Positions 9,477 through 22,155 of a stretch of DNA of 64,000 nt are shown here, piece after piece. The translations under genes were made by a program, and so were the position numbers. Each line of letters opens with the position of its first letter. Position 1 is the stretch's first letter. Source of the DNA: Mikania micrantha (Eukaryota > Streptophyta > Magnoliopsida > Asterales > Asteraceae); contig CM018682.1 in assembly GCA_009363875.1 (NCBI GenBank), positions 52,831,372-52,895,371 on the forward strand, given 5' to 3'. Under the pieces are notes generated by a model. The model worked only from the letters and a program-made list of their open reading frames with translations. It had not been told where the DNA came from and ran no database searches.

Positions 9477-11120
9477 ATGCCGCCACACCGTCACAACGAA
9501 GATACTACAAACCCACATGATGGAGAAGCTAACAACGGGAATGCCAACAACCGTTTTCAAGAGTTAGCAAACCTTATTTCTGGGTTGGTGACTCAACTGA
9601 ATCAAGCCAACCAAACTCTCAATCAAAACAGAGGTGTTGCAAACCCACTAGTTTGCACGTTCAAACACTTTAACTCCTGTAATCCGCTAAAGTTTACGGG
9701 AACTGAGGGAGCCACTGGTCTGCTACAGTGGTCTGAGAGTATTGAAAACACCTTCATCAACAGTGACTGCCCAGAAAATTTGAAGGTGCGCTATGCCACT
9801 AGTGTTTTCCAAAAGAGAGCACTAACTTGGTGGAATGGCGAAAACCGAACTATGGGAGTTGATGCTGCTTTAGCACTGACGTGGACTGAGGTCAAGAACC
9901 TGATGACCACTGAATTTTGTCCTTGCAGTGAGATGAGGAAACTAAAAACTGAGTTCTGGGAACTCAAGCAGGATAGTGGTGAGAATGTAATCTACAATTC
10001 TCGTTTCCATGAGTATAGTCTGCTGGTACCTCATCTAGTGACACCATTGGAGAGAGCGATCGAGAAGTACATAGGGGGTTTACCTATGCAGATTCAAGAC
10101 ACAGTCTATGGTAGCAATCCTACCACACTAGAGGCTGCAATCCGCCTATCTGCAACTTTAACTGATAATCACGTGAAGGCTGGAACACTCATCAGAAAGG
10201 TGTCTAAGAAAGCTGATACAAAGTCCACTGCTAAGGAGGCTTCAACTAAAGTCAATACTGAACAAGGCAGTTCATCCAAAAGCAGCAACAAGAAACGACA
10301 GACCAGAAATTTCGCTGTTACTACTCCTGCTGCTAAGTCTGCTCAGCAATCATCAAACAACACAACTGCCAGAAATTATGTTGGGACTACTCCTCAATGT
10401 AATATCTGCTGATATCATCACGCACCTAACTTGCCATGTCGCGTCTGCAACAATTGTAGCAAGTATGGTCATTTTGCAAATGTCTGTCGGAGTGCACCGC
10501 AAGCACAAACGATGCAACGTGCACCACTTGCACTGCCAGCTCCGTATACACAACCAATTCAAGCTGTACCCGTTTGCCAGGTACCGGTACAGGCAAGAGC
10601 CTGTTACGAGTGCGGTGAAGTGGGTCATTTCAGAAACCAATGTCCGAGACTGATGGGGAACAATCAAAGGGTGGCGAGAGGTAGAGCTTTCCTATTGAAC
10701 GCTCCGGCAGCTCCAGCCAACCAAGATGTCGTCAATGGTACATTCCTGATTAATAATTCTTATTCATTAGTATTATTTGATTCCGGTGCTGATAGGAGTT
10801 TTGTTTCACATGATTTTGAATATATGCTTGGAATGACACGTACTAAGATAGACAAACCGTCTAACATAGAGGTGGCTGATGGTAATACTATTAATATTAA
10901 CACTGTTATTATTGAATGTACGGTGAACTTAAATGATCACCTTTTCCAAATTGATCTTATACCTATTCAACTTGGTAGCTTTGATGTTATCATAGGCATG
11001 GATTGGTTAGCCACCCACAAAGCGGAATTTTTTTGTCATGAAAAATATATTCGTATTCCCTTGCCTTCCGGTGAAACTTTTAGATTTTTTGGGAAACTGC
11101 TAGTAAAGGTCTTAAGCTAA
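9477..11120 (+). pseudogene. Element D gag and protease, two inactivating changes
   Basis: Gag would assemble the retrotransposon particle, bind genomic RNA and be cut by the aspartic protease. The frame opens MPPHRHNE and carries the plant gypsy capsid-like domain (TGLLQWSESIE, LTWWNGE, the EKYIGGLP block). A TGA at 10410-10412 replaces the expected Arg codon (CGA) just before two zinc knuckles, CNNCSKYGHFANVC and CYECGEVGHFRNQC. In the same frame the protease follows, with FDSGADRSFVS as active-site block and GMDWLA near its end. Near 11085-11120 the frame shifts so that it closes at the border of the first array unit. With the nonsense codon repaired this would be a nearly full gag-protease; it is closely related to element A. 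Confidence 0.9.
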
Positions 11121-13917
11121 TGTCATGCGCTAAAGCACACAAGTACCTTAGGAAGAAATGTATAGCATTTTTAGCACACGTAGTAGAGAAAAAGGAGAAA
11201 GGTAAGAGCATTGAAGACGTTCCTGTGATAAGAGATTATCTTGAGGTATTTCCAGACGACATGCCGGGTCTTCCACCAGAACGTCAAGTAGAATTTCGAA
11301 TTGATTTAGTACCTGGTGCGAACCCAGTCGCCAAAGTTCCTTACAGACTTGCGCCTTCGGAGTTACAAGAATTGGCGAGCCAAATGCAAGAACTGACTGA
11401 TAAAGGATTCATTTGCCCGAGCCATTCACCATGGGGTGCACCGGTCCTTTTTGTTAAGTTGAAGGACGGGTCATTCCGAATGTGCATCGACTACCACGAC
11501 ATGAACAAGTTGACCATCAAGAATCGATATCCTCTGCTGAGCATCGATGATCTTTTGGATCAACTTCAAGGCTCGGCATGGTTCTCGAAGATCGATCTTA
11601 GGTCTAGGTATCATTAGCTTGGTGTACATGATGATGATATTCCCAAGACAGCTTTCAGAACAAGATATGGCCATTATGAATTTCTGGTAATGTCTTTTGG
11701 CCTTACCAATGCACTAGCTGTTTTCATGGATCTCATGAACCGTGTTTGCAGGCCATACTTGGATAAATTTCTGATCGTATTCATAGATTCTATTTTGATA
11801 CACTCCAAGAGCAAAGAAGAACACGAGCAACACCTTATGTTGGTTTTGGAGATCCTAAGAGAAGAACGACTGTATGCCAAATTCTTCAAGTGTGAATTAT
11901 GGGTTAAGGAAGTTCAATTCTTGGGTCACACAGTCAATGAAAAGGGTGTTCACGTGGATCCAGCTAAGATTGATGCGGTGAAGAATTGGAGTACACCGAA
12001 GACACCAACGGAGATTCGATCATTTCTTGGACTTGCCGGCTACTATCGGCGGTTTATCTCGAACTTCTCCAGGATTGCTGTCCCTCTCACTTCTTTGACT
12101 CAAAAGAATAAACCTTATGAGTGAGAACCAAAGCAAGAGGAGGCATTTCAGACCTTGAAGTAGAAACTTTGTGATGCTCTTGTCTTGACACTCCCTGATG
12201 GAAACGATGATTTTGTAGTCTACTGTGATGCATCCAACCTAGGTCTCAGTTGTGTCCTCATGCAACGGGGAAAGGTTGTGGTATATGCATCGAGACAGCT
12301 GAAAATTAACGAGAAGAAATACACTACACATGACTTGGAACTTGGTGCAGTCGTGTTTGCTTTGAAGATATGGAGACATTATCCCTATGGCACAAAGTGT
12401 GTAGTCTTTACAGATCATAAAAGTTTGCAACATATTCTTAACCAGAAAGAACTTAACATGAGACAACGGAGATGGGTTGAACTGTTGAATGATTATGACT
12501 GTTAAATTCGCTACCATCCTGGTAAAGCGAATGTAGTAGCGGATGCGCTTAGTCGCAAAGGTCATGTTCAAATCCATAGTGTCCGAGTGCACACTAATCT
12601 TCGTAACAATGTTCTCACAGCCCAGCAACACTCATTGGCTCAAGATAGCCTAAAAGATGAGATGTCTTGTGGGGCCGAGTTACTATTGGAAACCAAGGAT
12701 GATGGTTTGATGTATTATTTAAATCGGTTGTGGATACCGAACATGGATGATCTTAGGATGATGATTTTAGATGAAGCTCATAAGTCTCGTTACTCAATCC
12801 ATCTGGGTGCTAATAAGATGTATCAAGACCTTAGAGCCTTGTACTGGTGGCCTGGAATGAAGAAGGATATTGCTGAGTATGTATCCAAGTGCCTTAACTG
12901 TGCAAAAGTCAAAGCTGAACACCAGCGATGTTCGGGATTGTTAGGACAACCATAAATACCGATGTGGAAGTGGGAGAATATATCAATGGATTTTATTACC
13001 AAACTCCCACGCACCACAAGTGGTAATGATAGTATTTGGGTGATAATAGATCGATTAACCAAGTCGGCTCATTTCTTACCGATACGCGAGACGTACCCTG
13101 TGCGGAAGTTAGCTCGTATCTACGTTGATGAGATCGTTAGTCGACATGGAATTCCCCTAAGCATAATATCCGATCGTGATGCTCGTTTCACGACACGATT
13201 TTGGGAATCACTTCATGAAGCTTTTGGAACAAGATTGGATCTTAGTACCGCTTATCATCCGCAAACGGTTGGACAGACGAAGCGACGATCCAGACACTGG
13301 AAGATATGTTGAGAGCTTGTGTCTTCGATTTCGGTGGCAATTGGGATAGCCATCTAACATTAGTGGAGTTCTCATATAACAACAGTTATCACGCGAGCAT
13401 TGGTATGGCGCCGTTTGAAGCTCTTTACGGCAGAAAATGTCGGTCACCTATTTGTTGGACTGAGATCGGCGAATCGCAGATCACTGGTCCTGAGATTATT
13501 CAAGAAACGACTGACAAGATTCACCAGATTCGTGGCAATCTGTGAGCTACTCGCAGTCGACAGAAGAGTTACGCGGATAAACGACGTAACCCTTTAGAGT
13601 TTGAAGTAAATGATTTGGTACTACTCAAAGTATATCCTTGGAAAGGAGTCATACGATTTGGAAAGAAGGGTAAGCTTGCTCCACGATATGTTGGCCCTTT
13701 TAAGATTCTTGAACGGATCGGGAAGGTTGCCTATAAGTTGGAACTTCCTCCTGAACTTAGCAATGTACACCCGACGTTTCACGTGTCCAATTTAAGAAAG
13801 TGCTTAGCTGATCAAGATCTGCAGGTACCAGTCGATGACATCCGCGTCGATGATACCATGTACTTTGTAGAAAAACCAGTCGAGATAATGGACCGGGAAG
13901 TTAGAAAGCTTAAACGC
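11102..13917 (+). pseudogene. Pol array unit 1
   Basis: Order seen: linker with GLKLMSCAKAHKYL and IRDY-EVFPDDMPGLPP, RT (to about 12124), RNase H (12185-12505), H2C2 zinc finger of integrase (12587-12955), integrase core (12962-13312) and GPY/F region (13615-13917). Breaks: in-frame TAG at 11615, TGA at 12122, TAG near 12163, TAA at 12503, TAA at 12953, and a one-base loss near 13282 that removes the catalytic Glu context (GQTKRRSR instead of GQTERTIQ). The RT active-site block reads FIDS rather than FIDD, so a catalytic Asp is gone. The sequence QTVGQT, with Asp replaced by Val, is shared with unit 2. Non-functional. Confidence 0.9.
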
Positions 13918-16526
13918 AGTAAAGGTCTTAAGCTAATGTCATGCTCTAAAGCACACAAGTACCTTAGGAAGAAATGTATAGCATTTTTAGCACACGTGGT
14001 GGAGAAAAGGAGAAAGGTAAGAGCATTGAAGACGTTCCTATGATAAGAGATTATCCTGAAGTATTTCCAGACTACTTGCCGGGTCTTCCACCAGAACGTC
14101 AAGTAGAATTTCGAATTGATTTAGTACCTGGATCGAACCCAGTCGCCAAAGTTCGTTACAGAGTTGCGCCTTCGGAGTTACAAGAATTGGCGAGCCAACT
14201 GCAAGAACTGACTGATAAAGTATTCATTTGCCCGAGGCATTCACCATGGGGTGCACCAGTCCAATTTGTTAAGAAGAAGGACGGGTCATTCCGAATGTGC
14301 ATCGACTACCGCGGATTGAACAAGTTGACCATCAAGAATCGATATCCTCTGCCGCGCATCGATGATCTTTTCGATCAACTTCAAGGCTCGGCATGGTTCT
14401 CGAAGATCGATCTTAGGTCTCGGTATCATCAGCTTCGTGTACATGATGATGATATTCCCAAGACGGCTTTCAGAACAAGATATGGCCATTATGAATTTCT
14501 GGTAATGTCTTTCGGCCTTACCAATGCACTAGCGGTTTTCATGGATCTCATGAACCGTGTTTGCAGGCATACTTGGATAAATTTGTGATCTTATTCATAG
14601 ATGATATTTTGATATACTCCAAGAGCAAAGAAGAACACGAGCAACACCTTATGTTGGTTTTGGAGATCCTAAGAGAAGAACGAATGTATGCCAAATTCTC
14701 CAAGTGTGAATTATGGCTTAAGGAAGTTCAATTCTTGGGGCACATAGTCAATGAAAAGGGTGTTCACGTGGATCCTGCTAAGATTGATGCGGTGAAAAAT
14801 TGGAGTACATCGAAGACACCAACGGAGTTTCGATCATTTCTTGGACTTGCCGGCGCCTATCGGCGGTTTATCTCGAACTTCTCCATGATTGCTTTCCCTC
14901 TCACTTCTTTGACTCAAAAGAATAAACCTTATGAGTGGGAAGCAAAGCAAGAAGAGGCATTCCAGACCTTGAAGCAGAAACTTTGTGATGCTCTTGTCTT
15001 GACACTCCCTGATGGAAACGATGATTTTGTAGTCTACTGTGATGCATCCAACCTAGGTCTCAGTTGTGTCCTCATGCAACGGGGAAAGGTTGTGGCATAT
15101 ACATCGAAACAGTTGAAAATTCACAAGAAGAACTACACTACACATGACTTGGAACTTGGTGCAATCGTGTTTGCTTTGAAGATATGGAGACATTATCGTT
15201 ATGGAACAAAGTGTTTAGTCTTTACAGATCATAAAAGTTTGCAACATATTCTTAACCAGAAAGAAATTAACATGAGACAACGGAGATGGGTTGAACTGTT
15301 CAATGATTATGACTGTGAAATTCGCTACCATCCTGGTAAAGCGAATGTAGTAGCAGATGCGCTTAGTCGCAAAGGTCATGTTCAAATCCATAGTCTCGTT
15401 ACTCAATCCATCTGGGTGCTAATAAGATGTATCAAGACCTTAGAGCCTTGTACTGGTGGCCTGGAATGAAGAAGGATATTGCTGAGTATGTATCCAAGTG
15501 CCTTAACTGTGCAAAAGTCAAAGCTGAACACCAGCGATGTTCGGGATTGTTAGGACAACCATAAATACCGATGTGGAAGTGGGAGAATATATCAATGGAT
15601 TTTATTACCAAACTCCCACGCACCACAAGTGGTAATGATAGTATTTGGGTGATAATAGATCGATTAACCAAGTCGGCTCATTTCTTACCGATACGCGAGA
15701 CGTACCCTGTGCGGAAGTTAGCTCGTATCTACGTTGATGAGATCGTTAGTCGACATGGAATTCCCCTAAGCATAATATCCGATCGTGATGCTCGTTTCAC
15801 GACACGATTTTGGGAATCACTTCATGAAGCTTTTGGAACAAGATTGGATCTTAGTACCGCTTATCATCCGCAAACGGTTGGACAGACGGAGCGACGATCC
15901 AGACACTGGAAGATATGTTGAGAGCTTGTGTCTTCGATTTCGGTGGCAATTGGGATAGCCATCTAACATTAGTGGAGTTCTCATATAACAAAAGTTATCA
16001 CGCGAGCATTGGTATGGCGCCGTTTGAAGCTCTTTACGGCAGAAAATGTCGGTCACCTATTTGTTGGACTGAGATCGGCGAATCGCAGATCACTGGTCCT
16101 GAGATTATTCAAGAAACGACTGACAAGATTCACCAGATTCGTGGCAATCTGTGAGCTACTCGCAGTCGACAGAAGAGTTACGCGGATAAACGACGTAACC
16201 CTTTAGAGTTTGAAGTAAATGATTTGGTACTACTCAAAGTATATCCTTGGAAAGGAGTCATACGATTTGGAAAGAAGGGTAAGCTTGCTCCACGATATGT
16301 TGGCCCTTTTAAGATTCTTGAACGGATCGGGAAGGTTGCCTATAAGTTGGAACTTCCTCCTGAACTTAGCAATGTACACCCGACGTTTCACGTGTCCAAT
16401 TTAAGAAAGTGCTTAGCTGATCAAGATCTGCAGGTACCAGTCGATGACATCTGCGTCGATGATACCATGCACTTTGTAGAAAAACCAGTCGAGATAATGG
16501 ACCGGGAAGTTAAAAAGCTTAAACGC
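13918..16526 (+). pseudogene. Pol array unit 2, with internal deletion
   Basis: A one-base loss in the linker (GAGAAAAGGAG) shifts the frame; RT reads from 13974 to 14588, shifts again at GCAGGCATACTTGG, then continues through FIDDILIY and RNase H to 15469. About 205 bp are missing after 'ATCCATAG' near 15394, removing the first part of the integrase N-terminal region; the His pair is affected while the Cys pair remains. The integrase core (15571-15921) has the same QTVGQT change and frameshift as unit 1, and the C-terminal part (16224-16526) is open. The RT half carries KVFICP and VRYRVAPS, private to units 2 and 3. Confidence 0.9.
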
Positions 16527-19340
16527 AGTAAAGGTCTTAAGCTAATGTCATGCTCTAAAGCACACAAGTACCTTAGGAAGAAATGTATAGCATTTTTAGC
16601 ACACGTGGTGGAGAAAAGGAGAAAGGTAAGAGCATTGAAGACGTTCCTATGATAAGAGATTATCCTGAAGTATTTCCAGACTACTTGCCGGGTCTTCCAC
16701 CAGAACGTCAAGTAGAATTTCGAATTGATTTAGTACCTGGATCGAACCCAGTCGCCAAAGTTCGTTACAGAGTTGCGCCTTCGGAGTTACAAGAATTGGC
16801 GAGCCAACTGCAAGAACTGACTGATAAAGTATTCATTTGCCCGAGCCATTCACCATGGGGTGGACCAGTCCAATTTGTTAAGAAGAAGGACGGGTCATTC
16901 CGAATGTGCATCGACTACCGCGGATTGAACAAGTTGACCATCAAGAATCGATATCCTCTGCCGCGCATCGATGATCTTTTCGATCAACTTCAAGGCTCGG
17001 CATGGTTCTCGAAGATCGATCTTAGGTCTCGGTATCATCAGCTTCGTGTACATGATGATGATATTCCCAAGACGGCTTTCAGAACAAGATATGGCCATTA
17101 TGAATTTCTGGTAATGTCTTTCGGCCTTACCAATGCACTAGCGGTTTTCATGGATCTCATGAACCGTGTTTGCAGGCCATACTTGGATAAATTTGTGATC
17201 GTATTCATAGATGATATTTTGATAGACTCCAAGAGCAAAGAAGAACATGAGCAACACCTTGTGTTGGTTTTGGAGATCCTAAGAGAAGAACGACTGTGTG
17301 CCAAATTCTCCAAGTGTGAATTATGGCTTAAGGAAGTTCAATTCTTGGGATACATAGTCAATGAAAAGGGTGTTCACGTGGATCCTGCTAAGATTGATCC
17401 GGTGAAGAATTGGAATACACCGAAGACACCAACGGAGATTCGATCATTTCTTGGACTTGCCGGCGCCTATCGGCGGTTTATCTCGAACTTCTCCATGATT
17501 GCTTTCCCTCTCACTTCTTTGACTCAAAAGAATAAACCTTATGAGTGGGAAGCAAAGCAAGAAGAGGCATTCCAGACCTTGAAGCAGAAACTTTGTGATG
17601 CTCTTGTCTTGACACTCCCTGATGGAAACGATGATTTTGTAGTCTACTGTGATGCATCCAACCTAGGTCTCAGTTGTGTCCTCATGCAACGGGGAAAGGT
17701 TGTGGCATATACATCGAAACAGTTGAAAATTCACAAGAAGAACTACACTACACATGACTTGGAACTTGGTGCAATCGTGTTTGCTTTGAAGATATGGAGA
17801 CATTATCTTTATGGAACAAAGTGTTTAGTCTTTACAGATCATAAAAGTTTGCAACATATTCTTAACCAGAAAGAAATTAACATGAGACAACGGAGATGGG
17901 TTGAACTGTTCAATGATTATGACTGTGAAATTCGCTACCATCCTGGTAAAGCGAATGTAGTAGCAGATGCGCTTAGTCGTAAAGGTCATGTTCAAATCCA
18001 TAGTGTCAGAGTGCACACTAATCTTCGTAACAATGTTCTCACAACCCAGCAACACTCATTGGCTCAAGATAGCCTAAAAGATGAGATGTCTTGTGGGGCC
18101 GAGTTACTATTGGAAGCTAAGAATGATGGTTTGATGTATTATTTGAATCGGTTGTGGGTACCGAACATGGATGGTCTTAGGATGATGATTTTAGATGAAG
18201 CTCATAAGTCTCGTTACTCAATCCATCCGGGAGCTAATAAGATGTATCAAGACCTTAGAGCCTTGTACTGGTGGCCTGGAATGAAGAATGATATTGCTGA
18301 GTATGTATCCAAGTGCCTTAACTGTGCAAATTTCAAAGTTGAACACCAGCGACCCTCGGGATTGTGAGTACAACCATAAATACCGATGTGGAAGTGGGAG
18401 AATGTATCCATGGATTATATTACAAAACTCCCACGCACCACAAGTGGTAATGATAGTATTTGGGTGATAATAGATCGATTAACCAAGTCGGCTCATTTCT
18501 TACCGATCGCGAGACGTACCCTGTGCGGAAGTTAGCTCGTATCTACGTTGATGAGATCGTTAGTCGACATGGAATTCCCCTAAGCATAATATCCGATCGT
18601 GATGCTCGTTTCACGGCACGATTTTGGGAATCACTTCATGAAGCTTTTGGAACAAGATTGGATCTTAGTACTACTTATCATCCGCAAACGGATGGACAGA
18701 CGGACCGAACGATCCAGACACTGGAAAATATGTTGAGAGCTTGTGTCATCGATTTCGGTGGCAATTGGGATAGCCATCTAACATTAGTCGATTTTCATAT
18801 AACAACAGTTATCACGCGAGCATTGGTATGGCGCCGTTTGAAGCTCTTTACGGCAGAAAATGTCGGTCACCTATTTGTAGGACTGAGCTCGGCGAATCGC
18901 AGATCACTGGTCCTGAGATTATTCAAGAAACGACTGACAAGATTCACCAGATTCGTGGCAATCTGTGAGCTACTCGCAGTCGACAGAAGAGTTACGCGGA
19001 TAAACGACGTAAGCCTTTAGAGTTTGAAGTTAATGATTTGGTACTACTCAAAGTATCTCCTTGGAAAGGAGTCATACGATTCGGAAAGAAGGGTAAGCTT
19101 GCTCCACGATATGTTGGCCCTTTTAAGATTCTTGAACGTATCGGGAAGGTTGCCTACAAGTTGGAACTTCCTCCTGAACTTAGCAATGTACACCCGACGT
19201 TTCACTTCTCCAATTCAAGAAAGTGCTTAGGTGATCAAGATCTGCAGGTACCACTTGATGACATCCGCGTCGATGATACCATGCACTTTGTAGAAAAACC
19301 AGTTGAGATAATGGACCGGGAAGTTAAAAAGCTTAAACGC
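16527..19340 (+). pseudogene. Pol array unit 3, longest open RT-RNase H-zinc finger frame
   Basis: After the same linker frameshift as unit 2, one frame of 594 codons (16583-18367) covers RT with FIDDILID, RNase H with YCDAS, ELGA and TDHKS, and the H2C2 finger. It stops at TGA 18365-18367, just before the TAA shared by all units. The integrase core has Tyr in MDY, a 2-base loss at 'CCGATCGCGAG', Asp in place of the catalytic Glu (GQTDRTIQ) and a later frameshift; the C-terminal part opens at 19038 and reads straight into unit 4. A block at about 17966-18425 is almost identical to unit 6 and unlike its neighbours. Unit length is 2814, a multiple of three. Confidence 0.9.
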
Positions 19341-22155
19341 AGTAAAGGTCTTAAGCTAATGTCGTGTACTAAAGCACACAAGTACCTTACAAAGAAATTT
19401 ATAGTATTTTTAGCACACGTGGTGGAGAAAAAGGAGAAAGGTAAGAGCATTGAAGACGTTCCTTTGATAAGAGATTATCCTGAAGTATTTCCAAACGACT
19501 TGCCGGGTCTTCCACCAGAACATCAAGTAGAATTTCGAATTGATTTAGTACCTGGTGCGAACCCAGTCGCCAAAGTTCCTTACAGACTTGCACCTTCGGA
19601 GTTAAAAGAATTGGCGAGCCAACTGCAAGAACTGACTGATAAAGGATTCATTCGCCCGAGCCATTCACCATGGGGTGGACTGGTCCTATTTGTTAAGAAG
19701 AAGGACGGGTCATTCCGAATGTGCATCGACTACCGCGAATTGAACAAAATGACCATCAAGAATCGATATCCTCTGCCGCGCATCGATGATCTTTTCGATC
19801 AACTTCAAGGCTCGGCATGGTTCTCGAAGATCGATCTTAGGTCTGGGTATCATCAGCTTCGTGTACATGATGATGATATTCCCAAAACGGATTTCAGAAC
19901 AAGATATGGCCATTATGAATTTTTGGTAATGTCTTTCGGCCTTACCAATGCACTAGCGGTTTTCATGGATCTCATGAACCGTGTTTGCAGGCCATACTTG
20001 GATAAATTTGTGATCGTATTCATAGATGATATTTTGATAGACTCCAAGAGCAAAGAAGAACATGAGCAACACCTTGTGTTGGTTTTGGAGATCCTAAGAG
20101 AAGAACGACTGTGTGCCAAATTCTCCAAGTGTGAATTATGGCTTAAGGAAGTTCAATTCTTGGGATACATAGTCAATGAAAAGGGTGTTCACGTGGATCC
20201 TGCTAAGATTGATCCGGTGAAGAATTGGAATACACCGAAGACACCAACGGAGATTCGATCATTTCTTGGACATGCCGGCTACTATTGGCGGTTTATCTCG
20301 AACTTCTCCAGGATTGCTGTCCCTCTCACTTCTTTGACTCAAAAGCATAAACCTTATGAGTGGGGACCAAAGCAAGAGGAGGCATTTTAGACCTTGAAGA
20401 AGAAACTTTGTGATGCTCCTGTCTTGACTCTCCCTGACGGAAACGATGATTTTGTAGTCTACAGTGATGCATCCAACCTATGTCTCAGTTGTGTCCTCAT
20501 GCAACGGGGAAAGGGTGTGGCATATGCATCTAGACAGTTGAAAATTAACGAGAAGAACTACACTACACATGACTTGGAACTTGGTGCAGTCGTGTTTGCT
20601 TTGAAGATATGGAGACATTATCTGTATGGCACAAAGTGTGTAGTCTTTACAGATCCTAAAAGTTTGCAACATATTCTTAACCAGAAAGAACTTAACATGA
20701 GACAACGGAGATGGGTTGAACTGTTGAATGATTATGACTGTGAAATTCGCTACCATCCTGGTAAAGCGAATGTAGTAGCGGATGCGCTTAGTCGCAAAGG
20801 TCTTGTTCAAATCCATAGTGTCTGAGTGCACACTAATCTTCGTAACAATGTTCTCACAGCCCAGCAACACTCATTGGCTCAAGATAGCCTAAAAGATGAG
20901 ATGTCTTGTGGGGCTAAGTTACTATTGGAAACTAAGGATGATGGTTTTATGTATTATTTGAATCGGTTGTGGATACCGAACAGGGATGATCTTAGGATGA
21001 TGATTTTAGATGAAGCTCATAAGTCTCGTTACTCAATCCATCCGGATGCTAATAAGATGTATCAAGACCTTAGAGCCTTGTACTGGTGGCCTGGAATGAA
21101 GAAGGATATTGTTGAGTATGTATCCAAGTGCCTTAACTGTGCAAAAGTCAAAGCTGAGCACCAGCGACTTTCAGGATTGTTTGTACAACCATAAATACCG
21201 ATATGGAAGTGGGAGAATATATCTATGGATTTTATTACCAAACTCCCACGCACCACAATTGGTAATGATAGTATTTGGGTGATAATAGATCGATTAACCA
21301 AGTCGGCTCATTTCTTACCGATACGCGAGACGTACCCTGTGCGGAAGTTAGCTCGTATCTACATTGATGAGATCGTTAGTCGAATGGAATTCCTCTAAGC
21401 ATAATATCAGATCGTGATGCTCGTTTCACGGCACGATTTTGGGAATCACTTCATGAAGCTTTTGGAACAAGATTGGATCTTAGTACCACTTATCATCTGC
21501 AAACGGATGGACAGACGGAGCGAACGATCCAGACACTGGAAGATATGTTGAGAGCTTGTGTCATCGATTTCGGTGGCAATTGGGATAGCCATCTAACATT
21601 AGTCGAGTTCTCATATAACAACAGTTATCGCACGAGCATTGGTATGGCGCCGTTTGAAGCTCTTTACGGTAGAAAATGTCGGTCACCTATTTTTTGGACT
21701 GAGATCGGCGAATCGCATATCACTGGTCCTGAGATTATTCAAGAAACGACTGACAAGATTCACCAGATTCGTGACAATCTTTTAGCTGCTTGCAGTCGAC
21801 AGAGAGTTACGCGGATAAACAACGTAAGCCTTTAGAATTTGAAGTTAATGATTTGGTACTACTCAAAGTATCTCCTTGGAAAGGAGTCATACGATTCGGA
21901 AAGAAGGGTAAGCTTGCTCCACGATATGTTGGCCCTTTTAAGATTCTTGAACGGATCAGGAAGGTTGCCTACAAGTTGGAACTTCCTCCTTAACTTAGCA
22001 ATGTACACCCGACGTTTCACGTGTCCAATTTAAGAAAGTGCTTAGCTGATCAAGATCTGCTGGTACCACTCGATGACATCCACATCGATGATACCATGCA
22101 CTTTGTAGAAAAACCAGTCGAGATAATGGACCGGGAAGTTAAAAAGCTTAACCGC
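19341..22155 (+). pseudogene. Pol array unit 4
   Basis: The frame 19038-20390 (450 codons) joins the integrase C-terminus of unit 3 through KKLKRSKGLKLMSC to the RT of this unit, so the fusion border is translated in phase. RT has FIDDILIDSK; the run DSKSKEEHEQHLVL, GYIVNEKG and IDPVKNWNTP is shared with unit 3. Breaks: TAG at 20388 (Gln codon), TGA at 20823, TAA at 21192, a one-base loss at 'AGTCGAATGG' in the integrase core, a frameshift in the Arg-Gln-Lys-Ser-Tyr segment and TAA near 21991. RNase H (20394-20825) has TDPKS instead of TDHKS. Confidence 0.9.
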
